A DNA stretch of 64,000 bases, taken from assembly GCF_900324485.2 (NCBI RefSeq), contig NC_046640.1, positions 16,665,673-16,729,672 on the forward strand. The letters run 5' to 3'. This document shows, piece after piece, positions 36,404 to 48,400 of the stretch (position 1 is the stretch's first letter; every line of letters starts with the position of its first letter). A program made the position numbers and the translations under genes. The DNA is from Mastacembelus armatus (Eukaryota > Chordata > Actinopteri > Synbranchiformes > Mastacembelidae). The notes under the pieces were generated by a model that saw nothing but the letters and a program-made list of their open reading frames with translations, ran no database searches and was not told where the DNA came from.

Positions 36404-37316
36404 TAGTGATGGCGAAATCGAAGCTTTGTGAAGCACTGAACCACTTTGAGACAACTGGCCTGAAAACGACACACTGCTTCGAAGCATTTGATACAGTCAG
36501 AAGAGTCAGACAGTCTGCTGGCTGGCTTGGAGAACTGCATCTGAGCGGGTGTCCTGACAAAGCCTCATTGCTTCAGGCTGTAATGGATCTCACGTTCTAT
36601 CTTTCTCTGAGGCTTTAATAAAAGTTATTTTGTCAAAGGTGTGTCATTGTGTTTGTCTTTGCATAATGCAATATTTAAAGATGTTTGCACAACAGGCAGC
36701 CTTGATGAGGCAAATTTGTGTAATAGTAAAATTGTATTGGCAGTATTTTGATGCTGGTGCCTGTGCAACTTTTTTTTATATTGTAAATGGGGTATTTCAG
36801 TGACTTTGGCATTTGTGTGGGTTCAAAGATTTTTTATTTAGAAAAAAAGAACCATTTCTACAGTGCTTGGCTTTAATCTGCTCCTCTTGTGGCTCACTAC
36901 CTCTCCAGCTTTGGAGAAGACCCGCTTGCATGGGACTGATGTAGTTGGCATGTGAAGGTATATCTTGGTCATCTGAAAAAGATGGGGATACATAGCTGCA
37001 CGTGTAGCCCAGTAACTGAGCGGGTGTTCCCCTCTGGAGAGGTAGGGCTCAGGCAACTAAGAAAGGTCACAATCTCCTCCTCTTAAACAACCCACAGTTT
37101 AAGCAGTGATTCAGACCTTTTAAAGCCTTGACATGTTGAAACGTCCAGCTCCTTCAAAAATTCCCGAGAAGCAGCTCGACACGTCATGTGACGCCTCGCT
37201 CGCAGCGGTCACGTGATTTGGCGCATAAAGCGCGGAGCTAAACACTGCTCAGCGTCACTTCCGCTTGAAAAGATCGATACTGTGTCGAGTACACGGGCTC
37301 GAGCGTCACATCACTA
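36404..37316 (-). mobile_element. hAT DNA transposon, copy B (internally deleted, 0.9 kb)
   Basis: Same insertion as copy A, with perfect TAGTGATG terminal repeats and GCTCTCTC target duplications at 36396-36403 and 37317-37324. It keeps the C-terminal transposase block (about 37056-36830) but lacks the region matching 28193-29014. The deletion joint has CAA microhomology. The right end lies 15 bases before the zinc-finger B start codon. Confidence 0.85.
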
Positions 37317-37331
37317 GCTCTCTCCTAAGAC

Positions 37332-39076
37332 ATGGACACCACAATGTTTCAGCTGAGGTCGTTCGTCCACCAGCGGCTGTACGCGGCGGCAGAGGAGATC
37401 CTCGGCGAGGTGGAGAAAACCATAACGTTAGCTTTGCACGAAGCCGACGCTAGTCGACCCAAGGAGGAGGTCGAAAATCTGCCACACCAGCTGGGCCTTC
37501 TGCGAAAGGAGCCAGGTTCGGGATCTGCTTTAACGTGTCATGTCACAACCACGCCCACTGTATTTTCACAATTTTAAAATTTCGATAAAATTTCTAATCT
37601 CATTAAACTGTTTAACAACGAAGGTCCGTTAAAAAAAGCTGGTGTACAGTATTGATGTTAATAGTGAAATAGATCATTAATAAAATAATGATTAAACATC
37701 TTTTTATGGCGGATTCACAAAATTATCTCATCGATTTACATTGTTTAAACTTTCATTGAGTCAGCTGTTTCTTTAGATTATGTTAAACCAGTGTAATTTA
37801 ATTTAAGGAACAACGCTTTTCTCTGGTCTATACTTGTAAAAAAATGTTCTGGCATATTAGGTCTCCTCTCCCATGGCCTCATGGGATAGCAAAATGTGAG
37901 TGGTGTGTGTGCAGAGGTTTTCCCAGAAGTGTTAGGAGAGTGGCCATGCAAATTAGAGCTTTATTGTGGAGTCTTATGGAAAGATACTTAATTGAGATGG
38001 GAACCATTCAGGCTGTTTGTTCACTTCGTGTCTTCTATGTAGCTGCAGAACTTCCATGGACCAGTAGTGTGCAACATAGAGATGAATGTGACAGTCTGCT
38101 GCTGCAGGAGAACCCAGGACCCTCAACACCAATGGTGTCAGGATCCTCTCAAACCAGCACAGATCTGCACAGTGGCAAGTGGAACAACTCTCCATGTCGG
38201 ATGTTCAAGATCAAAGAGGAGCAGGAAGAACCTGGGGACGAGAGTCAAACAGAAGAGATTGGTTTTCCTTCTTCTGAAATGAAGTGTGAGCGAGATGAGG
38301 CACAAGTGTCATATGAAATGCAGCCAGTTTCTTCAGATTGCTCTGCAGCTCATAGTGAGAACTATGACAGCAATGAGGAGGGGGTGGACAGTGAAGGGGA
38401 CCAGACCAAAAGAAAGATAATGCAAGGACAAAGTGGCACTGATAAGGCAGAATCACCCTATGAGAGTGGTTCTGCTAACGGTCAAAAGGACCGCAGTTTC
38501 TGCCACTTGTGTGGAAGAGGATTTCAGTGCTTTGCGTCTTTCTTGAAGCATATAAAAACACACGTGAAAGAAACTGACTGCAATATTTGTGGGCTGAGAT
38601 ACGAGTCTACAAAAAAGCTGGTAATTCATTTGAAACATTTGCACAGCAAAGAATGTTTTTGCGACATTTGTGGCAAGATTTTTGACAATAACCGCAATCT
38701 CAGACTGCATGGAAGAATGCACATAGAAGAGAAAAAGATTCTGTGTCAAGAATGTGGCAAAACATTTAATAGTCAACAACAGCTCATTGTGCATGTCAGG
38801 ACCCATTCGGGGGAGAGGCCTTATCACTGTGATATTTGTGACAAAGCATTCAGTCACAAACAGAACCTTAGAATTCATAAAAGAAGTCATTCAGGGGAGA
38901 GACCATGTCATTGTGGCCAATGTGACAAAAGTTTTAGCACTAGCAGTCAGCTCAAACTGCACATGAGATACCATTCAGGAGAAAGACTGTACCAGTGCAA
39001 ATTTTGTGGTAAAAGTTTCCCCCAAAATAGTCAGATGAAGAGACACAGGACCACACATATAGGAGAAAGCTGCTGA
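37332..39076 (+). CDS. C2H2 zinc-finger protein, tandem copy B (two exons, seven fingers)
   Basis: Exon 1 37332-37515, exon 2 38043-39076, same phase and 405 aa length as copy A. The first 60 residues and the acidic linker are almost unchanged; by eye about 8 of 161 linker residues differ. The finger block differs at about 36 of 193 residues. DNA-contact helices change in finger 1 (YVAS to CFAS), finger 2 (position 6 T to I), finger 4 (RKDH to SQQQ) and finger 5 (QSQN to HKQN); fingers 3, 6 and 7 keep the same contact residues. All zinc cysteines and histidines are kept, so the protein should fold. Synonymous differences in the finger block are few (about six). This pattern suggests altered DNA specificity through selection, or conversion from another zinc-finger gene. 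The intron is shortened to 527 bases (741 in A). Confidence 0.85.
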
Positions 39077-40149
39077 CTGAAAATAGTTAAACGTGAGACA
39101 GAACTTGTTTGATTACGTTGGCATACCTCACCTATTGGCAATTCATAAGTTTAACTATGACATATACACTATATTGCTTACCATAGGTTGTTTGGTAAAT
39201 GCTTTGTAGTTATTGGCATTAGTTGACATGGAGGACATGGACCCCTCTGCTTTGGAATTACAGCAGAATGGGAAGAACAGGAAAGAACATCTGTTATTCC
39301 AGAAGTGTTTGGATTACTCCAAAGTGTTATCCCTAGTACTAACCTTGTAGTCACATGGATAAACAGTTTTGCTGTTCTCGTTTTGTTACATATATGGAAG
39401 TAGATACAAACATGAAATGAAAGCAGATACAAACACAGTATAGTGTTAATAAAAGTGCTGGAATTGATTGTATTAGCATTAATATATGGTTTTATTTTGA
39501 TGTAACTTCCAGAGTTGGTACATGTGCAAACAGTTTTTTTTTTTTTTGTTTTTTTTAACACAAGTTCAAAATATTGTCATATTCTCAGTTACCAACTCAG
39601 AATTACAAGTCTAGGGCTAATTTGAGTGCTTGGTCACTATACTTTAAAAATCCCTTAGTGATACTAGTTTAGCATTTTTTTTGGGGGGGGGGGTTTGCTT
39701 TGGTTTTTTTTTTTAAAGCAATATGTCAGAGAGCAAAACATTTTACAGTGTAGAAATCAATGTGTTCATTGTTCTCTGGTGGACAAACCTTGTAATAATG
39801 ACCCTGTTTCTTAATTACATTAAATCTAGTTTGTTATTTCTGTACTGTCACTTTTTGTTACTTATTGGTTGTCATATACATAGCTCATTAGTGTATCCTA
39901 TGTAACTGGATTAAACTGGATTACTACTTCATTTCTGGAAAGTTTAAATGTCTAACTTTGTCTACACTGAATTATTATAATAATATGAGAGGCCGAAGTG
40001 TGCCGTGAATACTTCCTGTGGAAAAATGAATTGCAGTTGCCACAGTTTTTATAAAATTTCCAGCCAGTTTACCAAGTTCATCAAGTATTAATTTATCCTC
40101 TTAATTGAGCTTTTAGGGATCCAGAGACACAAACACCTGGCAAGATCTA
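39077..40149. other. Zinc-finger B 3' UTR and spacer
   Basis: Matches 31234-32318 of unit A, including an AATAAA signal near 39450 and a G/T-rich run at about 39676-39713. No gene is recognised. Confidence 0.5.
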
Positions 40150-41758
40150 CAGTGGGTACAGAAAGTATTCAGACCCCTTTAATTTTTCACTCTTTGTGTC
40201 ATTGCAGCCGTTCGCCAAAATCAAAAAAGTTCATTTTATTTCTCATTAATGTACACTCAGCACCCCATCTTGACAGAAAAAAACAGAAATGTAGAAATTT
40301 TTGCAAATTTATTAAAAAAGAAAAACTGAAATATCACATGGTCATAAGTATTCAGACCCTTTGCAGTGACACTCATATTTAACTCACATGCTGTCCATTT
40401 CTTCTGATCCTCCTTGAGATGGTTCTGCTCCTTCATTGGAGTCCAGCTGTGTTTAATTAAACTGATTGGACTTGATTAGGAAAGGCACACACCTGTCTAT
40501 ATAAGACCTTACAGCTCACAGTGCATGTCAGAGCAAATGAGAATCATGAGGTTGAAGGAACTGCCCAAGGAGCTCAGAGACAGAATTGTGGCAAGGCACA
40601 GATCTGGCCAAGGTTACAAAAGAATTTCTGCAGCACTCAAGGTTCCTAAGAGCACAGTGGCCTCCATAATCCTCAAATGGAAAAAGTTTGGGACGACCAG
40701 AACTCTTCCTAGACCTGGTCATCCAGCCAAACTGAGCAATAGTGGGAGAAGACCTTGGTGAGAGAGGTAAAGAAGAACCCAAAGATCACTGTGGCTGAGC
40801 TCCAGAGATGCAGTAGGGAGATGGGAGAAAGTTCCACAAAGTCAACTATCACTGCAGGCCTCCACCAGTCGGGGCTTTATGGCAGAGTGGCCCGACGGAA
40901 GCCTTTCCTCAGTGCAAGACATATGAAACCCTGCATAGAGTTTGCCAAAAAACACATGAAGGACTCCCATACTATGAGAAATAAGATTCTCTGGTCTGAT
41001 GAACTTTTTGGCGTTAATTCTAAGCGGTATGTGTGGAGAAAACCAGGCACTGCTCATCACCTGCCCAATACAATCCCTACAGTGAAACATGGTGGTGGGA
41101 GCATCATGTTGTGGGGGTGTTTTTCAACTTCAGGGACAGGATGACTGGCTGTAATTGAAGGAAAGATGAATGCGGCCAAGTACAGAGATATCCTGGAAGA
41201 AAACCTCTTCCAGAGTGCTCAGGACCTCAGACTGGGCCGAAGGTTCACCTTTCAACAGGACAATGACCCTAAGCACACAGCTAAAATAACAAAGGAGTGG
41301 CTTCGGAACAACTCTGTGACCGTTCTTGACTGGCCCAGCCAGAGCCCTGACCTAGACCCAATTGAGCATCTCTGGAGAGACCTGAAAATGGCTGTCCACC
41401 AACATTCACCATCCAACCTGACAGAACTGGAGAGGATCTGCAAGGAAGAATGGCAGAGGATCCCCAAATCCAGGTGTGAAAAACTTGTTGCATCATTCCC
41501 AAGAAGACTCATGGCTGTACTAGCTCAAAAGGGTGCTTCTACTCAATACTGAGCACAGGGTCTGAATACTTATGACCATGAGATATTTCAGTTTTTCTTT
41601 TTTAATAAATTTCTACATTTCTGTTTTTTTTCTGTCAAGATGCGGTGCTGAGTGTACATTAATGAGAAATAAAATGAACTTTTTTGATTTTGGCAAATGG
41701 CTGCAATGACACCAAGAGTGAAAAATTTAAAGGGGTCTGAATAGTTTCGTACCCACTG
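40150..41758 (+). mobile_element. Tc1-family DNA transposon (1.6 kb)
   Basis: Starts CAGTGGGTACAGAAAGTATT and ends with its inverted counterpart; the terminal inverted repeats are about 210-220 bases long. It is flanked by TA duplications at 40148-40149 and 41759-41760. The empty site GATCTAACTAAG is preserved in unit A at about 32317, which proves that this copy inserted after the tandem duplication. It encodes a nearly complete DD34E transposase. Confidence 0.95.
40525..41552 (+). pseudogene. Tc1 transposase, two breaks
   Basis: N-terminal paired-type helix-turn-helix (ELRDRIVARHRSGQGYKRIS; VPKSTVASIILKWKKFG; GRPR-like hook PRPGHPAKLS), then the catalytic core: LWSDE (first Asp), QQDNDPKHT (second Asp) and SPDLDPIEHLW (Glu). 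The frame shifts near 40752, where related elements have one more base (RRALV). An in-frame TGA lies at 41142-41144, where relatives have CGA; this is a CpG-type change. The rest reads open to the stop at 41550-41552. It is unlikely to make active enzyme, though the ends remain mobilisable in trans. Confidence 0.9.
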
Positions 41759-42510
41759 TAACTAAGCATCAGTCATCTAAAGTTTTACCACACTGCTGCT
41801 CAACAGACTGATTTCTTCTTCTTCTTCTGAGGTTTGGCCAACAGGTGGCAGCAATATGAGCTGGGCTGCAGCACACATGATGCTTATAACTGTGACTAAC
41901 ATGATGTGAGGCTGAGATGAGATGGATAATGTGTAAGTATAGTAGTACACCCTCATACTCTGCTGCAGCATCACTGTTACTGGGACTGGGGCTCCTTCAA
42001 TAGAGGTCAGTATTGTTAGATTTATTACCAGTGTGTCTGATCTTACTGTAAGATTAACTATGGCTGTGTACTGCTGTTTGCATATTTCACGGTGCATCTG
42101 TCTTCAAACTTTACAGTGAACAGGAACCAACAGTAATATATGCGCATCTTAAAAGCCAAAAAAAAAAAGCTCTAGCCCTTTCTTTATTGTCCTCTCTGTC
42201 TCTCATTATTTATTTATTAGCCTACTTTCAGCCCATATATGAAGTTATTGATCAGGCTCACAGATGCCAGGACGTCTTGAACTGTTACCTACTGTGCTCA
42301 TGTAATTAATGAAAAAAGCCTGAGCCGTTTTACGCAGAAATTCTGGCATGAATTTTCCGAGTCGTGCAATTGCATAAGTGTGTGCGTACAGGACTGCGGT
42401 GTCAGAGGGGGAGACTTGTGTTTTGACGCTGAGCGCGGAGCAGAGAGGAGGAGTCGCTCTGTCAGCTGCTGCCCTCTCACAGCTAATCTGGATTAGAGTT
42501 TGGCGCAGTC

Positions 42511-42871
42511 TGCAGCCAGGACTACAATAATCACATTATTCAGTATTGGGTTGACGCCTCCTGAAGCGGAAGCAAGCGGCGATGTCAAACGGTGTCCACA
42601 TTCCTGATGCGTCTACCTTAAAGATAAACCATCTGAATAAGACGTTAATATGAATCTGGCCATTTTGCGACAAAGACGGACTACAATCCGGCTAAAGTTG
42701 ATCTAATATTTGTTGCCTGTGGCCGGTGGATGGTGCGTAACTCCGTGTGCAGCACGATGCAGCATCCACACTCATCACTGCAGCCATAAGCACATTTCTG
42801 CACACTCCGACGTCTTCTGTACTGTGAAACTCTCCCAGTCGGATTTCACCGGAGCAGGTGATCACATTCAG
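42511..42871 (+). other. Putative non-coding first exon and promoter of tex2l, copy B
   Basis: Duplicate of 33070-33430, ending CACATTCAG|GTGAGTGTT at 42871/42872. It lies 2.4 kb upstream of the tex2l coding-exon acceptor and so is the nearer candidate first exon. The upstream open frame beginning at 42582 is cut short relative to copy A by a CGA-to-TGA change at codon 24 (42651-42653). Confidence 0.5.
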
Positions 42872-45312
42872 GTGAGTGTTTTTGTTTTCCTGATGGCAGC
42901 AGAGTCCAGGAGGACAGCTGCCTTTATTTCCAGACGCACTGCTGAGACAGCTGAGGACAGACAATGGATGGGAAAAAAAGTTTAATGTTCAGAAACAGTT
43001 ATTCACCTTACTACAGCTTCATACACATTGTCCATGTGATATCCAGATAAATGTACAGTCCAGTGCCAAGTGTGTCAGTCATCAGGGTCAGATGGCAGTT
43101 TGAGGACAGGGCTGAGCACAGAGTGCTATGGAAATAAACACAACAATGTGTGACGCCAGGCTGTGGCTGTCTGTCCTGACATGATCTCACAAAGCAACCC
43201 AATTTAAAATCAAAAATACTGTCCCATTTCTGTCCAGGTGTCACTGTTCAGCAAAGGTCGAGAAGAGGACAGAGTGGGAAAGAAATGATTTTGGCTGCAT
43301 TGAATTCATCATCAGGGATAAAAGGGGGATTTTCTGCTCGTCGCCTCATTTCTCCCTCTCCATTATGACAATTAGTATTCACTGATAGACCTTTGAACCT
43401 ACCTGTCCCATCATAAGTAAACAGACACACAAGTGGTTAAACATCTTTGTATGTCTTTATATCTGGTACAGAATAATCCACAGTTTGAAAATGATTTCAT
43501 GAATATTTTCCTCCTTACTAAATGACAGTAGCAAAATAAAATTAGTTTTTTAAAAATTTAGGATAATACTCAAAGTATTTTACTTAGATTTTACAATCTA
43601 ATAACCAACCAACTAGTTATCACAAAACACATAACGCTAGTGGTGAGAGACATTTCAACAAGAATTCTTCTATTACAGACATTGCTTTAGTATATTGCTC
43701 CACTTTTCACTCTGAAGTGCAGTTTCCTCCTGGACTCCTGTGTCAGTTTTCTTGCTTCTGTAGTTCACCCACTGTCCTGCCTGGAAAGCTGCCAGATCTC
43801 TGCTGAATCTGTAACTCATTGAGCACAGCAAAGGTCCTCCTCCCACCGTCAGCATGAACTGATCCAAACTGCCTCAAAAGCAGAAACTGATTAGGATGCA
43901 GGGCTGTCTGGAGCAGGTAAAGCACTGGCTGAGCAGCACTTTTGGTTAATTAGATTTATGAAACAGGCCAGAGGTCGGTGTTTCTCAGTGTGTAGAGAAG
44001 TGGAGAGCTCTGTAGCAACAAAACGGAAAATTAAATGATGCATTACATGGAAACAAATGAGTATTTCTGAATTATGTAAGTATTTCATCTGAGTCAGGGT
44101 TACAATTTATAGTAAAGAGTTCTGGGGCCTGTTCAAGTATCTCACTACTGTTAAAGTTTCTGCCATTGCATTTTAGTAACAATTTGCAAACCAAATGGCA
44201 GGACTGTGTGTCTTTAGATAACCTCGCTGCTCTCTGTTTATGTTTTAATCTGGCTGCAGCATTTGCTTTGAGAACAAGACAATAAAAAGAAACAGTCATC
44301 ATCTTAAAACAAGGACACAAAAACAGATTGACCAAAGAAATCCCAACCCAAGGAGCATTTCCAAGCCTTTTCAGTAGTTTAGAACTGCATTAACCTTCAT
44401 ACCAAATTTTCTAAGTACAAGGAACAATTGCCAAAACAAATGGAAGACAATACATCAGTATCAGTGTTTGAAAAATGCACTGATATTCCATTCATCAGAT
44501 TTAATTTATGTCACAAGTATTAACTTTTGTGAATAAAATCCTCCTTAATGTGGAGGATTACAGTTAATCCCCTCTTAATCTGGATCATATTGTAGCTGTT
44601 GACTTTGAGTGAGATGAGCTGTGCAACATCCCTGCCATATCAGTGACTTGTCACTTGTAAACAAGCTGCAAGGACCTGTTATAGATCCATATGCTCACAG
44701 AGCCCTGTTTTCCCCAGGGAGCGGCTAACTGGTATCCTTTCAAAGACAGTTACAATTGTGACACGGAGGAGCTTCAGCCTGACTAGTTGTAACTGAACTC
44801 CTATAAATTATAATTTGTTGTGCGAATGACGATAACCAGACTAAATGTTCAGTAGCCTGTTTTATCTCTAGCAGTGTGTAAAGATTCAGCAGGAAGCGAG
44901 ACTGTAATGAAAAATCTTGGTTACAAAAACACAGATGGAGTTGAAGTGAGTGTGGTGTTGATGTAGTGCTTGGTCATATGCTCACTATACAATAAATATT
45001 TGCCTCTCTTGTTTTGCTTCAGTCAAGTCTCAGGTAGCCATGAGCTCAGAGAAGTAATCGTGTTTTGACACACACCGAGCGAAACAAGTTTTCTGTGTTC
45101 CTGCAGAGGAACAGTAGAAATGAGAAAGTGCAGAGATGGAACAAAAAGGTTTAAAAAATGAAGAGAGAAAATAGGAAGACTGTCAGAGTAGATGTTGAAG
45201 AAGTAGAAACAGGTTCGTCGTAGGTTATACTGTCATTAAAATAATGCTACTGGAATGTGTTGATGCTGTATAAATCTTAAAAGATTTTTCTTTTTTCTCA
45301 CCACATTTCTAG
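42872..45312. other. Presumed tex2l intron 1
   Basis: From the donor of the putative first exon to the pyrimidine-rich acceptor TTTTTCTCACCACATTTCTAG at 45312. Up to 45069 it is unit B sequence; after that it is unique. No coding content is recognised. Confidence 0.45.
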
Positions 45313-45456
45313 AATCTAACATTGTAAGTTATTCAAAGAGGATGCTACAGGTCTACACGTTGGCTCCCAGGGCTAGCACCATGCTTCATGTTTGGGATGA
45401 CATCTGCTCCTTTTGATTAACTGCATTTTCATCATAACTCTTGGTTGAGAGGTAGC

Positions 45457-48400
45457 ATGGAGGAGAGCAAGCTAATCTTCAGCCTGAACTGCCACGATGA
45501 GGGTCCCATTGTGGCTTTCTCCAAAGACAAAACACAAGCCAGGGACAGCCGGCCCGACCTCAGCCTAGGGATCGATCTGGACCTGAGTCAAGGCCACCGC
45601 TCCCAGTCCCCCTTACTGCCTCACTCCCCCTCCTCCCCAGGCTCTTTAGCTGATCTGTCTGCATCCTCAGCAGGCCTTCTTGTCACCACCAACCTGGTTA
45701 AATCCTCTTCGACAGACCTGGAGCCAAGGGAGGGCACCTCTCTAAGAGGCAAGCCTCTCCTCAGCCTGGTCAAATCCCTCAGCACAGAGATTTCTCGGCG
45801 GGTCGAGCCAGAGGTGAACCTCTCCAAGTCTGACTCTAAGCTCCACCTGCATCCTTGGAAGCAGATTACGCAGCCAAAGATTCCAGAGGCCAGGCCTGAG
45901 GCAGGAGGACTGAATGAGAATGATGAGTGGGCATCACCTCTGTCCACAGGCAGCATGTCCCCCACAGAAACACGGGCCACTTCGTTGATTGCAGAGCTGG
46001 AGGACACACGGAGGAAGTTTTCTGAGGCCATGCAGGATCCTCTGAGTGTACTGAGTAAGATCATAGGGGACGAAAGCTCCGGGAGCCCCAAACAGGGGAG
46101 GGCATTTGGTGCAGGAGACTCACCAGGGTCCCAAGGCAGCTGTGGAAGAGAGGGGAACAGTGAAGATGCAGACCTTAAGTTTCGGAGGAGGACTGATGGT
46201 GAGCACAGAGGTGTGTGTGACACTCCTCTGAGAAGGTGTGTTCAAAAGTGTCCATTAGTAAAATCCTCTGTATCCACAGAATGTCACATTCATAGCAGAG
46301 ACAGCCATTTAGAGATTCATACTCATGGAGACATGATTCAGGTGGTGGAGATTCAAAAAGGATCCAGAGGAACACAACACAAATCTTACACCCAGATTTC
46401 AGGCACAGTCCCTGGCTCATCGCTGCCTCTTTACTGGCTCTTCCCGGTGGGCCTTCTAGCTTACGGGGTCTTTGTGCTGCCCTTGCCCTCCTATATGACT
46501 GGTCTGTCTGTGGGGGTCGCATGTGGCTTTATACTGGGCCTAGTGATAGTGTTTATGTTTGCCCCACAACGCTTGATTGCCAAAAGCAACAAGAGCTCTT
46601 GGCTCAGCAAGTCCAGGGCCCTGAACATCGATCAACTGGATGGAAAGCTCACAGATCCAGAGAGCCTTCAGGTAATAAATAAGTAAAACCTAATATATAA
46701 ACAGAGATGCACACATAAAAGTAAGTCAGTGATGTTTAGTCTGCATCACTCTTTTATCCAAATGTAATTTCTGTTTCTCCTCAATATATAATATGTGTAG
46801 CAGCAGGTACTGATCTGAAAAAACCATGCTGGCTTTTTCAGTCTAGCTTTGTGTATGATATACAGTATCTTGCCTTGCTTCCTCTTTGCAGTACTGACTC
46901 TTAGTTCTGTTTTTCACTGTACAGGGAGTTGTCTGCAGCTGCTCCTAAGTACTTCCTTTTTTGTTGTGACCAATTTGGCAACATGTTCTGCAGGGTTAAA
47001 GATAAAAAACACAACAGTCACAGGAGGCAGTGGAGAGCACTAAAAATGAAAAGTGGTGCTTAATGGATTAGTTTGGAGGTATTTACTGTATAAAATATGA
47101 CCCTGAGCTACAGCAGGTTCAGCATCTTAAGAGACAGTTATTTGGATACTAGCACCTATTGACAGCTTTGTTGAGAGAGTGGCACTGGCTGCCTCAGTAA
47201 ATGCAGAATTGGTAGATTAAAAAAGTTTAGATGATATGCTAATATGAAGCTATTGACTAAAGACACATCCACAGTGTTAAATGATACAGATGTATTCTGC
47301 CATGGCTCATGTTTCCCCTCCTGCTGAGCTGTATTGTCACAGTTTGCACCACTCACTGAATTTATTTGGCTGAGTAGAGACTTTGCTAGGTCCACATATC
47401 TTCTGGTAGTTCCTGACAGTCAGTTAAATGCACATAGATAATAGCCACAGCACAGTTTTCAATAGAGTTCACGTCTGAAATGAAAATGTGAAGTGTATTT
47501 TTCATAATTTTCTTACAGGGCTGGATGAATCAAACACACAACTATGACCCTGAGACTTTCCACCCCTCCATCGCACACACTGTCCATGTCACACTGGAGG
47601 GCAGTCGGCTGCGCCTGGCATACCCACGTGCCAACATTCCCCGCTGGGCAACATTCAATGAGACGCAACATGAGACTGTGTTTCTACGTTCACAGACTTA
47701 TGAACTGGCTAATTGTAAGGTCAGTGTCTGCAAAAAAAAAAAAAAATGTGTTTCATTTTTTTGTCCCAAGAGAGCATGCATGTTCTTCAGAGGAGTAAAA
47801 GAGAAATGCAAGATGACCTCTCACCTGAACTCTTCACTCTCATCTTTCTATCTTTCTGCACCCACTTTGTTACCTAACACGGAGGTGAAAGAGCTGAAGG
47901 ATTATTACTGAAGTGATGATGCCCTGCATAAATTTGACCCCTACACTCAGTTGCATGCTGAGACAGGCCATAGTAGCTTCCAGCAGAACAATACAATAAA
48001 ACTAACACACAATCTAATCATTGTGGCAAGTGCTTCGGCAAAAGTGCCTTGTGAATATAATTTCTTCCTGCCAACATTTCTTAGAGAGTGAAAAAATACA
48101 GAAAAACAGAAAATTATATTTTTCAATTATCATGTTTTCCTGTTCATTGTAATCCCAGGTGTCTCTTTTGCCTCCTGGCTTGGCCCGCAAAAGGGTGTGG
48201 AACAAAAAATACCCCATCTGCATTACGCTGGCGGAGGGGGAGCTAGGCGAGGAGAGCCCGGCTGAAGGGAAGGAGGGAGAAAAGGCAGAGAGACAAATTT
48301 TAATGGACAATGAACTTCCTGTCACTCTCTACCTGTTTGGTCGCACAGGAAGAGAGAAGGAGGAGTGGTTCCAGCACTTTCTGTCTGCCTCCAGGGCCAG

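Larger units (their letters stand above)
35628..45069. repeat. Tandem segmental duplication, unit B (9.4 kb)
   Basis: Head-to-tail copy of unit A. Differences: unit B keeps a longer LINE tail (to about 36056) and about 235 extra bases before 36291. It lacks about 50 bases (matching 27447-27495), about 820 bases (28193-29014) and about 205 bases (roughly 29480-29690) of unit A. It carries a Tc1 element at 40150-41758 that unit A lacks. The right end GTAATCGTGTTTTGAC (45069) runs into unique DNA. Confidence 0.9.

Noticed and set aside
45621-46522. 200- and 115-codon minus-strand frames
   Set aside because: Shadows of the GC-rich first coding exon of tex2l, whose plus-strand frame has the family features and splice sites.
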